Notes: a model not told the origin generated them from the letters alone. A stretch of DNA of 5,045 bases from Candidatus Nanopelagicaceae bacterium (GCA_947489825.1 CANLFL010000072.1:1-5045), one strand, 5' to 3'. Shown: positions 1 to 5,045, counted from the first letter of the stretch. Made by a program: numbers and translations.

Positions 1-458
1 AATGGTGTTGCGCCTTGAATCTGCACATCATCTCCGGCAGCTGCGACTACATCATCGACGACTGCGCCGGCGCTTGCTGCGTTACGGACGATTACTTCAA
101 AACTTTGGCTAGCGCGATATCCAATCTGAACTGAACCCTTATCTTGGGTGTAGTTGTACTCAGGATAGACAGAGATGCTCGTTGTCTTAATATCTTTTGT
201 TGCAATCTTCTTTGCTACAAGTGCTGCGCGCACCTTAGCTGCCGCAGTCGAAGTCTTTGAGAGTGCTTGCGCGCTGGTACCAGCTACGAGTGAGACCGAA
301 GCATTGAGACGAACCGCATCAGGAGTTACCTGGACGATGCCCTCTGCGTTAACGGTGACATAGCGCTCTGGAGTGGCAGCAGATGCCGGCAAGGCAAGGG
401 CTGCTGCTGCGACAAGGGCGACTACTGGGATTGCGATGTACTTCTTTGTAAGTTTCAT
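1..458 (-). CDS. Secreted SIMPL (DUF541) domain protein, 3' end outside window
   Basis: Reading leftward from an ATG at 458, an open frame of 152 codons runs off the window, so the C-terminus is missing (the family is usually about 230-250 residues). Residues 1-27 form a Sec signal peptide: basic start MKLTKKY, a hydrophobic Ala/Val/Leu core, and a cleavage site after ASA (25-27). The mature part matches the SIMPL/DUF541 pattern: EGIVQVTPD at 39-47, then IKTTSISVYPEYNY at 90-103 and GYRASQSF at 113-120. Proteins of this family are periplasmic or exported and mostly of unknown biochemical role; some have been linked to stress. I infer export across the single membrane. It lies 29 bp after the glycosyltransferase stop and could be co-transcribed with it, but it also has its own -10-like site. 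An in-frame ATG eight codons upstream (482) is an alternative start, less likely because it places MKRCDTNV before a good signal peptide. Family call confident, function unknown. Confidence 0.85.
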   Translation of the reverse strand, partial: MKLTKKYIAIPVVALVAAAALALPASAATPERYVTVNAEGIVQVTPDAVRLNASVSLVAGTSAQALSKTSTAAAKVRAALVAKKIATKDIKTTSISVYPEYNYTQDKGSVQIGYRASQSFEVIVRNAASAGAVVDDVVAAAGDDVQIQGATP

Positions 459-488
459 AACGTTAGTATCGCACCTCTTCATAACGTT
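454..488. repeat. 11-bp direct repeat TTCATAACGTT, two copies 24 bp apart
   Basis: The copies lie at 454-464 and 478-488 and are identical; each contains the palindrome AACGTT and, on the minus strand, an ATG. Because the spacing is 24 bp the two ATGs are in the same frame, eight codons apart. The repeat therefore duplicates the start region of the SIMPL gene, and its right copy touches the last base of the glycosyltransferase stop codon. The similarity continues weakly beyond the repeat (TATC in both, offset by 2 bp), which suggests a small tandem duplication. Confidence 0.6.
465..473 (-). promoter_or_regulatory. Extended -10 element, probable leaderless promoter of the SIMPL gene
   Basis: On the minus strand the bases read TGC-GATACT, an extended -10 (TGn plus a hexamer with A2 and T6), followed by exactly 6 nt (AACGTT) and the ATG at 458. 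Transcription would start at or next to the A of the start codon, giving a leaderless mRNA, a form common in Actinobacteria. The only Shine-Dalgarno-like string (GAGGTG, 472-477) is 13 nt from this ATG, which is too far for normal use. No -35 match is visible at 16-18 nt spacing. Confidence 0.4.
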
Positions 489-1627
489 TATCTGTGGAGA
501 GCCTGATACAACTCTGTGTGATCTGAACACATTTTCTCTAGCGAGAAATAACGACTGGTCCTTTCTCGCCCTGCCTTACCCATTATTTCGCGTAAAACAG
601 GGTCAATAGCTAGCTTCTGCAGCGCATCAACCAAGGCGGCAGGCTCACTTTCAACGAGGTATCCATTTACTTCATGCACCACGATGTCGCCGATAGAACC
701 AACGCCAGTTGCCACAATCGGCAGTGAAGCTTGGGCTGCCTGGATCAAAGTCAGCGGAATACCTTCATTATCGCTAGTTAAAATCGCGATATCACTTGAG
801 GCAAAGAGTGCGCCAATATCTTTGCGCCACCCCAAGAATCTCACTGGTAGATCGCGCTTTTGCGCATCGCTCTTTGTCGCTTCAAAGAGATCACCCTCAC
901 CAGCAACGATAAATTTAACAGGCAGATTGCGCGCTTTGATTTCTGCGGCAGTATTAAGCAATCGATCAGGTCTCTTAATTGCAGTCATGCGTCCGACATA
1001 AGCCACGTAGATATCGCCGGCCTGCATATCAAATTGCTGGCGGGCTACATCTTTAGAAATCTTTGCTGGCTCAACTAGCCCTGGAAAGAAGACGCGATAC
1101 TGATCGTTCTTGCCAATGCCAGCTGCCAATAAATCATCTTTAACTTGATTGCCGACCGCCACCAAAACATCAGTGCGTTTAGCCAAGAACTTTTCGATCG
1201 CAATCACAAGCTTTACTTTCCACCCGCTGAAATACCCATGCAGGAGATGGCCGTGAAAGGTATGGACGCGTTTTGCCTTACGCCCCGCCAAGATTGCAGC
1301 TAAGCGACCTAATACGCCAGCTTTTGCGGTATGGGTATGGATGACATCTGGTGCAATCTTCTTAATCATTGCAACGAGAGCAAAGAAGGCTCGAATATCT
1401 GCAACTAATGAAACCGAGCGTCCAAGTCCAGCAATGCGTGTGGCCTTGATATCTGTGGCTACTGTCTCGAGGTAATCAGCCTCAGATACATCGCAATATC
1501 CAGTGATCAGCACTTGCTCAACCTTTGATGAATCGATACTGCGCATTAAATCGGCGACGATGACGGCAGGACCACCCACATTCATGCGGGCAATGATCTG
1601 CACGACCTTCACCGGTTGCTTTGCCAT
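488..1627 (-). CDS. GT4-family glycosyltransferase
   Basis: A 379-residue protein of GT-B fold and usual family length, predicted to transfer a sugar from a nucleotide-sugar donor in the cytoplasm or at the inner membrane face, probably for a surface polysaccharide or glycolipid. The N-terminal acceptor domain has the glycine loop RMNVGGPA (14-21), HTHTAKAGVLGR (97-108) and HTFHGH (122-127). The C-terminal donor domain has YVGRMTAIKRPD (210-221), a GEG turn (243-245), DNEGIPLTLIQ (286-296) and VATGVGSIGD. The E-x7-E motif is changed: Glu288 is present but the second Glu is Gln296. The ATG at 1627 is preferred because GAGAAG lies 8 nt upstream; a TTG at 1645 would add six residues and consume that site. 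There is no signal peptide. The gene diverges from the Sua5 gene and precedes the SIMPL gene. Acceptor and donor sugar cannot be told from sequence. Confidence 0.9.
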   Translation of the reverse strand: MAKQPVKVVQIIARMNVGGPAVIVADLMRSIDSSKVEQVLITGYCDVSEADYLETVATDIKATRIAGLGRSVSLVADIRAFFALVAMIKKIAPDVIHTHTAKAGVLGRLAAILAGRKAKRVHTFHGHLLHGYFSGWKVKLVIAIEKFLAKRTDVLVAVGNQVKDDLLAAGIGKNDQYRVFFPGLVEPAKISKDVARQQFDMQAGDIYVAYVGRMTAIKRPDRLLNTAAEIKARNLPVKFIVAGEGDLFEATKSDAQKRDLPVRFLGWRKDIGALFASSDIAILTSDNEGIPLTLIQAAQASLPIVATGVGSIGDIVVHEVNGYLVESEPAALVDALQKLAIDPVLREIMGKAGRERTSRYFSLEKMCSDHTELYQALHR

Positions 1628-1635
1628 GTGGTTAT

Positions 1636-1641
1636 CTTCTC
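1636..1641 (-). promoter_or_regulatory. Shine-Dalgarno site that sets the glycosyltransferase start
   Basis: GAGAAG on the minus strand lies 8 nt before the ATG at 1627. It would be inside the coding region if the TTG at 1645 were used, so it decides in favour of the 379-residue product. Confidence 0.6.
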
Positions 1642-1652
1642 GCAAAAGCAGG

Positions 1653-1658
1653 GATAAT
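1653..1658 (+). promoter_or_regulatory. -10 element GATAAT, probable leaderless promoter of the Sua5 gene
   Basis: GATAAT matches the -10 consensus at five of six bases and ends 7 nt before the ATG at 1666, so the transcript would begin at or beside the start codon. No usable Shine-Dalgarno site precedes this ATG (AGGG lies 13 nt away), which fits a leaderless message. A convincing -35 is not seen. The whole divergent gap is 38 bp (1628-1665), so promoters for both directions must overlap in it or reach into the neighbouring genes. Confidence 0.45.
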
Positions 1659-1665
1659 TGCGGAC

Positions 1666-2631
1666 ATGAGCACTGGCCAATTCATATCGCGCTGCACCGC
1701 AGATTCGATGACAACTGCCGCCGCCTCGATCGCAGAAGGAAATCTTGTCGCGTTTCCGACAGAAACTGTCTATGGATTAGGTGCCGATGCCTCGCAAGAA
1801 AGCGCCGTTGCCAAGATCTATGCCGCAAAAGGACGCCCGGCAGATCACCCACTCATTGTTCATATCTCTTCTATGGATGGAATGGGATATTGGGCAGATG
1901 AGATTTCAGAGTACGCAATCGCTTTAGCCCGCACATTCTGGCCTGGCCCCATGACACTTATTTGTAAGCGTTCAGATGCTGCAAAAGATTTCATCACCGG
2001 GAGACAAGAGACGGTGGGCTTACGAGTACCTGATCATGTTGTTGCACTTGCCCTTTTAGATGCTGCCAAACAAATAGGTGTGCAAGGAATCGCCGCCCCC
2101 AGTGCAAATAGATTCGGCCATGTTTCACCGACCACAGCGCAAGCAGTCCGCGAAGAGCTAGACCAATACCTAAGCCCAGAGGATGCAATTCTCGACGGTG
2201 GCCCATCACAAGTTGGTGTCGAATCAACCATCATCGATTGCACGGGTAGCAACCCACACATACTTCGCCCTGGTGCAATTACGCAAGCAATGATTGAAGA
2301 AGTAACAGGACTCAAAGTTACTGATGTGCAATCAGAAATTCGGGTCAGCGGTTCACTTGAAAATCACTATGCGCCAGAAGCAACTGTTGTACTTGATACA
2401 GAACCAAATACCGGTGATGGATACATCGCGATGAGTGATAAACCAACACCGGCAGGAGTAATTCGATTAGCTGCTCCAGAATCAATTGAAGATTATGCGC
2501 GCATTCTTTACACATCACTCCGCGAAGGTGATTCACAAAAGTTGGGCCGCATCTGCATCGACCAACCGCAAGGAGATGGCCTTGCCATCGCTATCTGTGA
2601 CCGCTTGCAGCGCGCTGCCCGAGGGCGCTAG
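1666..2631 (+). CDS. L-threonylcarbamoyladenylate synthase, YrdC-Sua5 two-domain form
   Basis: A 321-residue enzyme that makes threonylcarbamoyl-AMP from threonine, bicarbonate and ATP, the first step of t6A37 formation in tRNAs that read ANN codons; TsaD with TsaB and TsaE then transfers the group. The YrdC domain (about 15-200) has PTETVYGLGADA (31-42), KGRP (55-58), FWPGPMT (91-97), LRVPDH (119-124), APSANRFGHVSPT (144-156) and the VGVESTIID strand. A linker with HYAP leads to the Sua5 C-terminal domain (about 240-321), ending with LREGDSQ and a GDGLAIAICDRLQRAA helix. Two-domain proteins of this kind are usually about 310-350 residues, so this one is complete. The ATG at 1666 is chosen because it keeps the helix before the PTETVYGL motif and sits behind a -10-like site; a TTG at 1621 and an ATG at 1708 are less likely. 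tRNA-Lys follows 46 bp downstream. Function is confident; the symbol (sua5, tsaC or tsaC1) varies by annotator. Confidence 0.94.
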   Translation: MSTGQFISRCTADSMTTAAASIAEGNLVAFPTETVYGLGADASQESAVAKIYAAKGRPADHPLIVHISSMDGMGYWADEISEYAIALARTFWPGPMTLICKRSDAAKDFITGRQETVGLRVPDHVVALALLDAAKQIGVQGIAAPSANRFGHVSPTTAQAVREELDQYLSPEDAILDGGPSQVGVESTIIDCTGSNPHILRPGAITQAMIEEVTGLKVTDVQSEIRVSGSLENHYAPEATVVLDTEPNTGDGYIAMSDKPTPAGVIRLAAPESIEDYARILYTSLREGDSQKLGRICIDQPQGDGLAIAICDRLQRAARGR

Positions 2632-2648
2632 AACTCCCAAAACTCCGC

Positions 2649-2654
2649 TAGAAT
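2649..2654 (+). promoter_or_regulatory. Candidate -10 (TAGAAT) for tRNA-Lys
   Basis: TAGAAT matches the -10 consensus at five of six positions and lies 23 nt before the mature tRNA 5' end, which predicts a short leader of about 16 nt. No -35 match is visible 16-18 nt upstream. The string CTAGAA occurs twice here (2628-2633 over the Sua5 stop codon, and 2648-2653). Read-through from the Sua5 gene is an alternative source of the tRNA. Confidence 0.4.
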
Positions 2655-2677
2655 CTGCGAGCATTTACATGCAGTTG

Positions 2678-2750
2678 GGGCCTATAGCTCAGTCGGTAGA
2701 GCAACGGACTTTTAATCCGTGGGTCGACGGTTCGAGCCCGTCTGGGCCCA
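2678..2750 (+). tRNA. tRNA-Lys, anticodon UUU
   Basis: A complete 73-nt cloverleaf. The acceptor stem GGGCCTA (2678-2684) pairs with TGGGCCC (2743-2749), with one T-G wobble. The D stem is GCTC/GAGC (2687-2690, 2699-2702). The anticodon stem ACGGA/TCCGT (2704-2708, 2716-2720) encloses loop CTTTTAA with anticodon TTT at 2711-2713. A 5-nt variable loop follows. The T stem GACGG/CCGTC (2726-2730, 2738-2742) encloses TTCGAGC. The discriminator is A2750, typical for lysine. The next bases are CCC rather than CCA, so CCA must be added after transcription. A37 (2714) follows U36, making it a t6A target of the enzyme encoded just upstream. No intrinsic terminator with a T-run is seen after it. Confidence 0.97.
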
Positions 2751-2783
2751 CCCGTATAGAAATTCACCCCTCGCACCAGACTT

Positions 2784-2854
2784 GACCATTCTACGACCAG
2801 TCGAGATTTGACCAGTCATAATAGGGCTAACCCCGCATAAATAGGTGACCATTC
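2784..2854 (+). repeat. Four copies of GACCA[G/T]TC, candidate operator array
   Basis: Exact matches lie at 2784-2791 (GACCATTC), 2795-2802 and 2810-2817 (both GACCAGTC), and 2847-2854 (GACCATTC). The outer pair shares the longer string TGACCATTC followed, two bases later, by CG. Spacings between copy starts are 11, 15 and 37 bp. A related GACGGTC lies at 2870-2876. All copies are on one strand in the gap before the LuxR-type gene, the usual place for regulator binding sites. Binding is inferred, not shown. Confidence 0.5.
2793..2822 (+). promoter_or_regulatory. Possible promoter of the LuxR-type gene
   Basis: CATAAT (2817-2822) matches the -10 consensus at five of six bases. ACGACC (2793-2798), 18 bp upstream, matches the -35 at only three. 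The transcript would start near 2829 and carry a leader of about 80 nt. Two of the GACCAGTC repeats overlap the -35 and spacer, so a protein bound there would affect initiation. A second candidate -10, TAGATT at 2864-2869, cannot be excluded. Confidence 0.25.
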
Positions 2855-2898
2855 AGCGGTAAGTAGATTGACGGTCTATTGTGGGCCGCAATTGAACC

Positions 2899-2905
2899 GG
2901 GGTGG
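2899..2905 (+). promoter_or_regulatory. Ribosome binding site that sets the LuxR-type gene start
   Basis: GGGGTGG lies 5 nt before the ATG at 2911 and resembles GGAGG with one change. The alternative GTG at 2902 is inside this site and has no Shine-Dalgarno sequence or well-placed -10 before it, so the ATG is preferred. Confidence 0.45.
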
Positions 2906-2910
2906 CACTA

Positions 2911-3585
2911 ATGCGCGACATTCGCACCTTTATCGATTGGCTGAGCTATCACCCAACGTGCGATGAGATTTCTCGCGCCCTGGTCATGGAATACATGGCG
3001 TCAGAGGGTGCCTGCTGTGCCCGAATTGGACGCTTACACGCAGATGATTCACTCGAGTTCTTGGGTGAGTATGGCTTCGATGCAGGCAAAGCTAATGAGA
3101 CATTTCCAAGCGAAGTATGGCGCTCATGGGAAAGCGATGAGGCTCTGATTGCACTCGGTAAAAATGCCGAGCCATGGAATCCTTCAAAGACTCTATTGAT
3201 GATTCAATTGCGCGAACGCGGCGCAGTCCACGGTTATCTCGTACTTCGTTTCTCTCAACCAGTTGCAGATACTGAATCAGTCGAAGAGGTCGCACGGAAT
3301 TATGCTGTTGCGCTAGGTCTCTATCTATCACTCGCGCACGAACAAGGGTCGAGTACATCTCGCAGCATTGTTGAGCGAATCGAAGCAGGTCCAGATCAAC
3401 TTACTCCGCGCCAGGTATCAATCTTGCGTGGAATGGTTGAAGGAAAAACCAATCACGAGCTAGCAAATGAGCTTGGATTTAGCGTGAGCACAATTCGTCA
3501 CGAGACGATGCGCATCTATCAGGTGCTCTCGGTAAGTGATCGTAAAGAAGCTGCAAAGAAAGCACTTTCACTAGCTCTTATCTAA
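2911..3585 (+). CDS. LuxR-type HTH transcriptional regulator with an unassigned (GAF-like?) N-terminal region
   Basis: A 224-residue cytoplasmic DNA-binding protein. Residues 164-218 form a LuxR/FixJ helix-turn-helix: LTPRQ at the start, the VEGKTNHELANELGFS scaffold and turn helices, the VSTIRHETMRIY recognition helix (192-203), and an ending SVSDRKEAAKKA. The N-terminal 145 residues lack the phospho-acceptor pattern of a response-regulator receiver domain. Their mixed helix-strand look (AVHGYLVLRFSQ at 105-116, then a long amphipathic helix) recalls a GAF-like sensor domain, but this is an inference. Cysteines at 17, 35 and 36 stand out. No histidine kinase gene is nearby, so the input signal is unknown. 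The GACCA[G/T]TC repeats in its upstream region could be its own operator. It converges with the transporter operon, the stop codons being 2 bp apart. A GTG at 2902 would add three residues. DNA-binding role confident, target and ligand unknown. Confidence 0.85.
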   Translation: MRDIRTFIDWLSYHPTCDEISRALVMEYMASEGACCARIGRLHADDSLEFLGEYGFDAGKANETFPSEVWRSWESDEALIALGKNAEPWNPSKTLLMIQLRERGAVHGYLVLRFSQPVADTESVEEVARNYAVALGLYLSLAHEQGSSTSRSIVERIEAGPDQLTPRQVSILRGMVEGKTNHELANELGFSVSTIRHETMRIYQVLSVSDRKEAAKKALSLALI

Positions 3586-3587
3586 AT

Positions 3588-4331
3588 TTAAAGAGAGAAG
3601 CCCACCGGTAGCTCAAGTCTGTGCTTTGCCAGCAGCGATTGATCCTTAAGAATCTCACTCGTTTTTCCATCTGCAACAATCACACCACCACTTAATATCA
3701 CGGATCGCTCACACAATTCAAAGGCATATGGCAGATCATGGGTGACCATCACGATCGTGACATCGAGTGATCGTAAAATCTCTGCCAATTCACGACGTCC
3801 AGCTGGATCTAAGTTCGATGATGGTTCATCAAGAACGAGAATTTCAGGTTTCATTGCAAGCACCGTGGCAACTGCAACTCGACGACGTTGTCCGAATGAA
3901 AGGTGATGTGGAGGGCGTTCTTTAAATTCAGACATGTGGACCATTGCAAGAGCTTCATCGACAGCCTTATCTAGCTCTGCTCCGCGAATACCCATGTTGT
4001 AAGGGCCAAAGGCCACATCCTCGCCCACGGTAGGCATAAACAACTGATCATCAGGGTCCTGGAAAACCACGCCAACTTTGCCGCGGATCCGACGAAGCAG
4101 ATCCTTATCTGTGGTGTCGATAACTTCGCCGGCAACGCTGACCTTGCCATGCTCTGCAGGGTGGATGCCGTTCATATGCATGACAAGGGTTGTCTTACCC
4201 GCACCGTTAGGACCAAGTAAAGCAACTCGCTCCCCGCGTTCAATGCGAAGGTTTACGCCAAAGAGCGCTTGATTGCCATCGGGATAGGCAAAAGCTAACT
4301 CTTCAATGAGCAGACTTGGTTGGGTTGTCAT
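3588..4331 (-). CDS. cbiO: Energy-coupling-factor transporter ATPase, CbiO-like
   Basis: A 247-residue ABC ATPase that powers an ECF importer from the cytoplasmic face. All nucleotide-binding motifs are present: Walker A GPNGAGKT (40-47), Q-loop FQDPDDQ (90-96) of the kind seen in CbiO/EcfA proteins, signature LSFGQ (144-148), Walker B ILVLDE (164-169), D-loop SNLD (172-175) and the switch histidine in VTHD (His198). LSFGQ in place of LSGGQ is normal for this group. The ATG at 4331 lies 3 bp after the cbiQ stop, with only a weak GGA ahead of it, so translation is probably coupled to cbiQ. A single ATPase next to CbiQ indicates a group I ECF system for cobalt or nickel rather than the two-ATPase shared-module type. 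The metal cannot be read from this subunit. Biotin (BioM) or other dedicated ECF ATPases are alternatives. Confidence 0.9.
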   Translation of the reverse strand: MTTQPSLLIEELAFAYPDGNQALFGVNLRIERGERVALLGPNGAGKTTLVMHMNGIHPAEHGKVSVAGEVIDTTDKDLLRRIRGKVGVVFQDPDDQLFMPTVGEDVAFGPYNMGIRGAELDKAVDEALAMVHMSEFKERPPHHLSFGQRRRVAVATVLAMKPEILVLDEPSSNLDPAGRRELAEILRSLDVTIVMVTHDLPYAFELCERSVILSGGVIVADGKTSEILKDQSLLAKHRLELPVGFSL

Positions 4332-4334
4332 GAG

Positions 4335-5045
4335 TTATCCGATCACTGAAGTTATGAGAAGAATTGCGGCGGCAAAAATAGGAAGAGCCAATCCTTGTGC
4401 CCAGATACGCAACGTTGCACCTTCACTCAGATCGTGGGGAAGGACTCCTGTGTATCCGCGAGAGAGCATTGCCAGGTGCACGCGTTCGCCTCGCTCGTAG
4501 GAACGAATAAAGAGAGCTGATGCAGCAGTTGCAAGAACTTTCCAATCCTTCATACCAGTTGCGATAAAGCCACGAGATTCTCGCGCGACTTTCATCCGCT
4601 CCATCTCATCATTAATCACATTGACATAGCGCAACATAAAGGCTGCGATCTGAACCATGAGTTTTGGTAGATGTAACTTTTCAAGTCCTCTGAGCAACTC
4701 TCGAGCTGTAGTACTTGTTGAAAGTACAACAGCGCTCAAGACACCAAGAGTTCCCTTTATGACAATCGCAGCTGCGGCTAACAAACTTTCGCGGTAGAGA
4801 TTAAGTGGTCCAATCTCAAAGCGCTCACCCGCACCAAAAAATGGCATCAGAATTGCGAAGAAGATAAATGGAATCTCAATTAGGGCACGTGTAAGTAAAG
4901 TTAAAGTTGGGATTTTTGCTACGAGAGATACGACAAAGATCGCGAGGAAGTAAGCGATAAATGCTTGCCAGCGCGTGATCGGGGTGGCAACCGAGACCAC
5001 AATAAAGGCTAAAACAGCCACTATTTTTACGTGTGAGGGCAGGCG
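4335..5045 (-). CDS. cbiQ: ECF transporter transmembrane subunit, CbiQ-like, 5' end outside window
   Basis: The frame is open to the window edge and gives 236 residues; the true start lies beyond base 5045. A GTG at 5019-5021 is the first in-window start codon but is probably internal, because the eight codons before it encode RLPSHVKI, the conserved membrane-entry sequence of CbiQ proteins (hRLxPxxK type). Hydrophobic segments follow at about residues 8-22, 28-43, 55-70 and 88-108 and at the C-terminus. The two cytoplasmic coupling motifs that dock on the ATPases are both intact: ARESRG (4569-4586) and AMLSRG (4455-4472). The protein is the membrane scaffold linking the substrate-binding component to CbiO. 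Only some 10-25 residues are likely missing. It is first in the visible operon, and cbiM/cbiN- or nikM-like genes would be expected upstream. Family confident, metal not determined. Confidence 0.88.
   Translation of the reverse strand, partial: RLPSHVKIVAVLAFIVVSVATPITRWQAFIAYFLAIFVVSLVAKIPTLTLLTRALIEIPFIFFAILMPFFGAGERFEIGPLNLYRESLLAAAAIVIKGTLGVLSAVVLSTSTTARELLRGLEKLHLPKLMVQIAAFMLRYVNVINDEMERMKVARESRGFIATGMKDWKVLATAASALFIRSYERGERVHLAMLSRGYTGVLPHDLSEGATLRIWAQGLALPIFAAAILLITSVIG

Larger units (their letters stand above)
2751..2910 (+). other. Intergenic region between tRNA-Lys and the LuxR-type gene
   Basis: These 160 bp are the longest non-coding stretch in the window. They contain the GACCA[G/T]TC repeat cluster, a CATAAT hexamer (2817-2822), a small GGG-CTAA-CCC stem (2824-2833) too weak to be a terminator, and a ribosome site just before 2911. 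I see no further gene or RNA in it. Confidence 0.6.

Noticed and set aside
541..569. Perfect 8-bp inverted repeat GCGAGAAA / TTTCTCGC with a 13-nt loop
   Set aside because: It lies inside the glycosyltransferase coding region, has no T-run, and one or two repeats of this size are expected by chance in 5 kb.
684..1078. Plus-strand open frames opposite the glycosyltransferase
   Set aside because: They mirror a well-supported gene and show no domain or ribosome site of their own.
1994..2315. Minus-strand open frames opposite the Sua5 gene
   Set aside because: They lie within a confidently identified gene on the other strand, lack ribosome sites and encode no recognisable domain.
2609..2629. 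GC-rich inverted repeat AGCGC / GCGCT at the end of the Sua5 gene
   Set aside because: The stem is only 5 bp, overlaps the last codons and is not followed by a T-run, so it does not support an intrinsic terminator.
2486..2785. Plus-strand open frame that runs through the Sua5 3' end and the tRNA
   Set aside because: It would translate through a complete tRNA gene and has no recognisable protein features.
3574..3597. CTCTT / AAGAG stem around the AAATTTAAA at the convergent gene ends, considered as a bidirectional terminator
   Set aside because: The stem has 5 weak base pairs and a long AT loop, far below a usual terminator.
3888..3902. LSFGQ instead of LSGGQ in the ATPase signature
   Set aside because: This variant is usual in CbiO/EcfA-type ATPases and is not a sign of inactivity.
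1..5045. CRISPR arrays, insertion sequences, phage genes, toxin-antitoxin pairs or attachment sites
   Set aside because: No spaced repeats of CRISPR size, transposase, integrase or terminal inverted repeats are present. The tRNA is intact and no partial duplicate of its 3' end is visible.

Overview
The window carries seven genes with almost no spare DNA between them. It reads as chromosome of a streamlined, moderate-GC actinobacterium. I infer this from three things: the actinobacterial flavour of the proteins (the CbiQ N-terminus and the YrdC-Sua5 two-domain protein), gene gaps of 2 to 46 bp over most of the window, and -10-like hexamers sitting 6-7 nt before two start codons, as expected for leaderless mRNAs. 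A freshwater acI-type (Nanopelagicales) origin would fit but cannot be proven without database comparison.

Left block (minus strand, 1-1627): a GT4 glycosyltransferase (488-1627) is followed 29 bp downstream by a secreted SIMPL/DUF541 protein whose 3' end lies beyond base 1. Both probably concern the cell envelope, although only their order links them.

Centre block (plus strand, 1666-3585): a long-form Sua5/TsaC threonylcarbamoyl-AMP synthase (1666-2631) diverges from the glycosyltransferase across 38 bp. It is followed after 46 bp by tRNA-Lys(UUU) (2678-2750), which is one of the tRNAs whose A37 receives the t6A modification this enzyme starts. A 160-bp non-coding stretch then carries four copies of GACCA[G/T]TC and leads to a LuxR-type HTH regulator (2911-3585) with an unassigned, GAF-like N-terminal region.

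Right block (minus strand, 3588-5045): the ATPase (CbiO/EcfA-like) and transmembrane (CbiQ/EcfT-like) subunits of an energy-coupling-factor transporter, probably for cobalt or nickel, with cbiQ upstream of cbiO and 3 bp between them. cbiQ runs off the right edge, and a substrate-binding component would be expected further upstream. This operon converges on the LuxR gene with only 2 bp between stop codons.

Nothing here is clearly a new system. The best leads are the repeat cluster before the LuxR gene, the modification enzyme lying next to its own substrate tRNA, and the predicted leaderless promoters.
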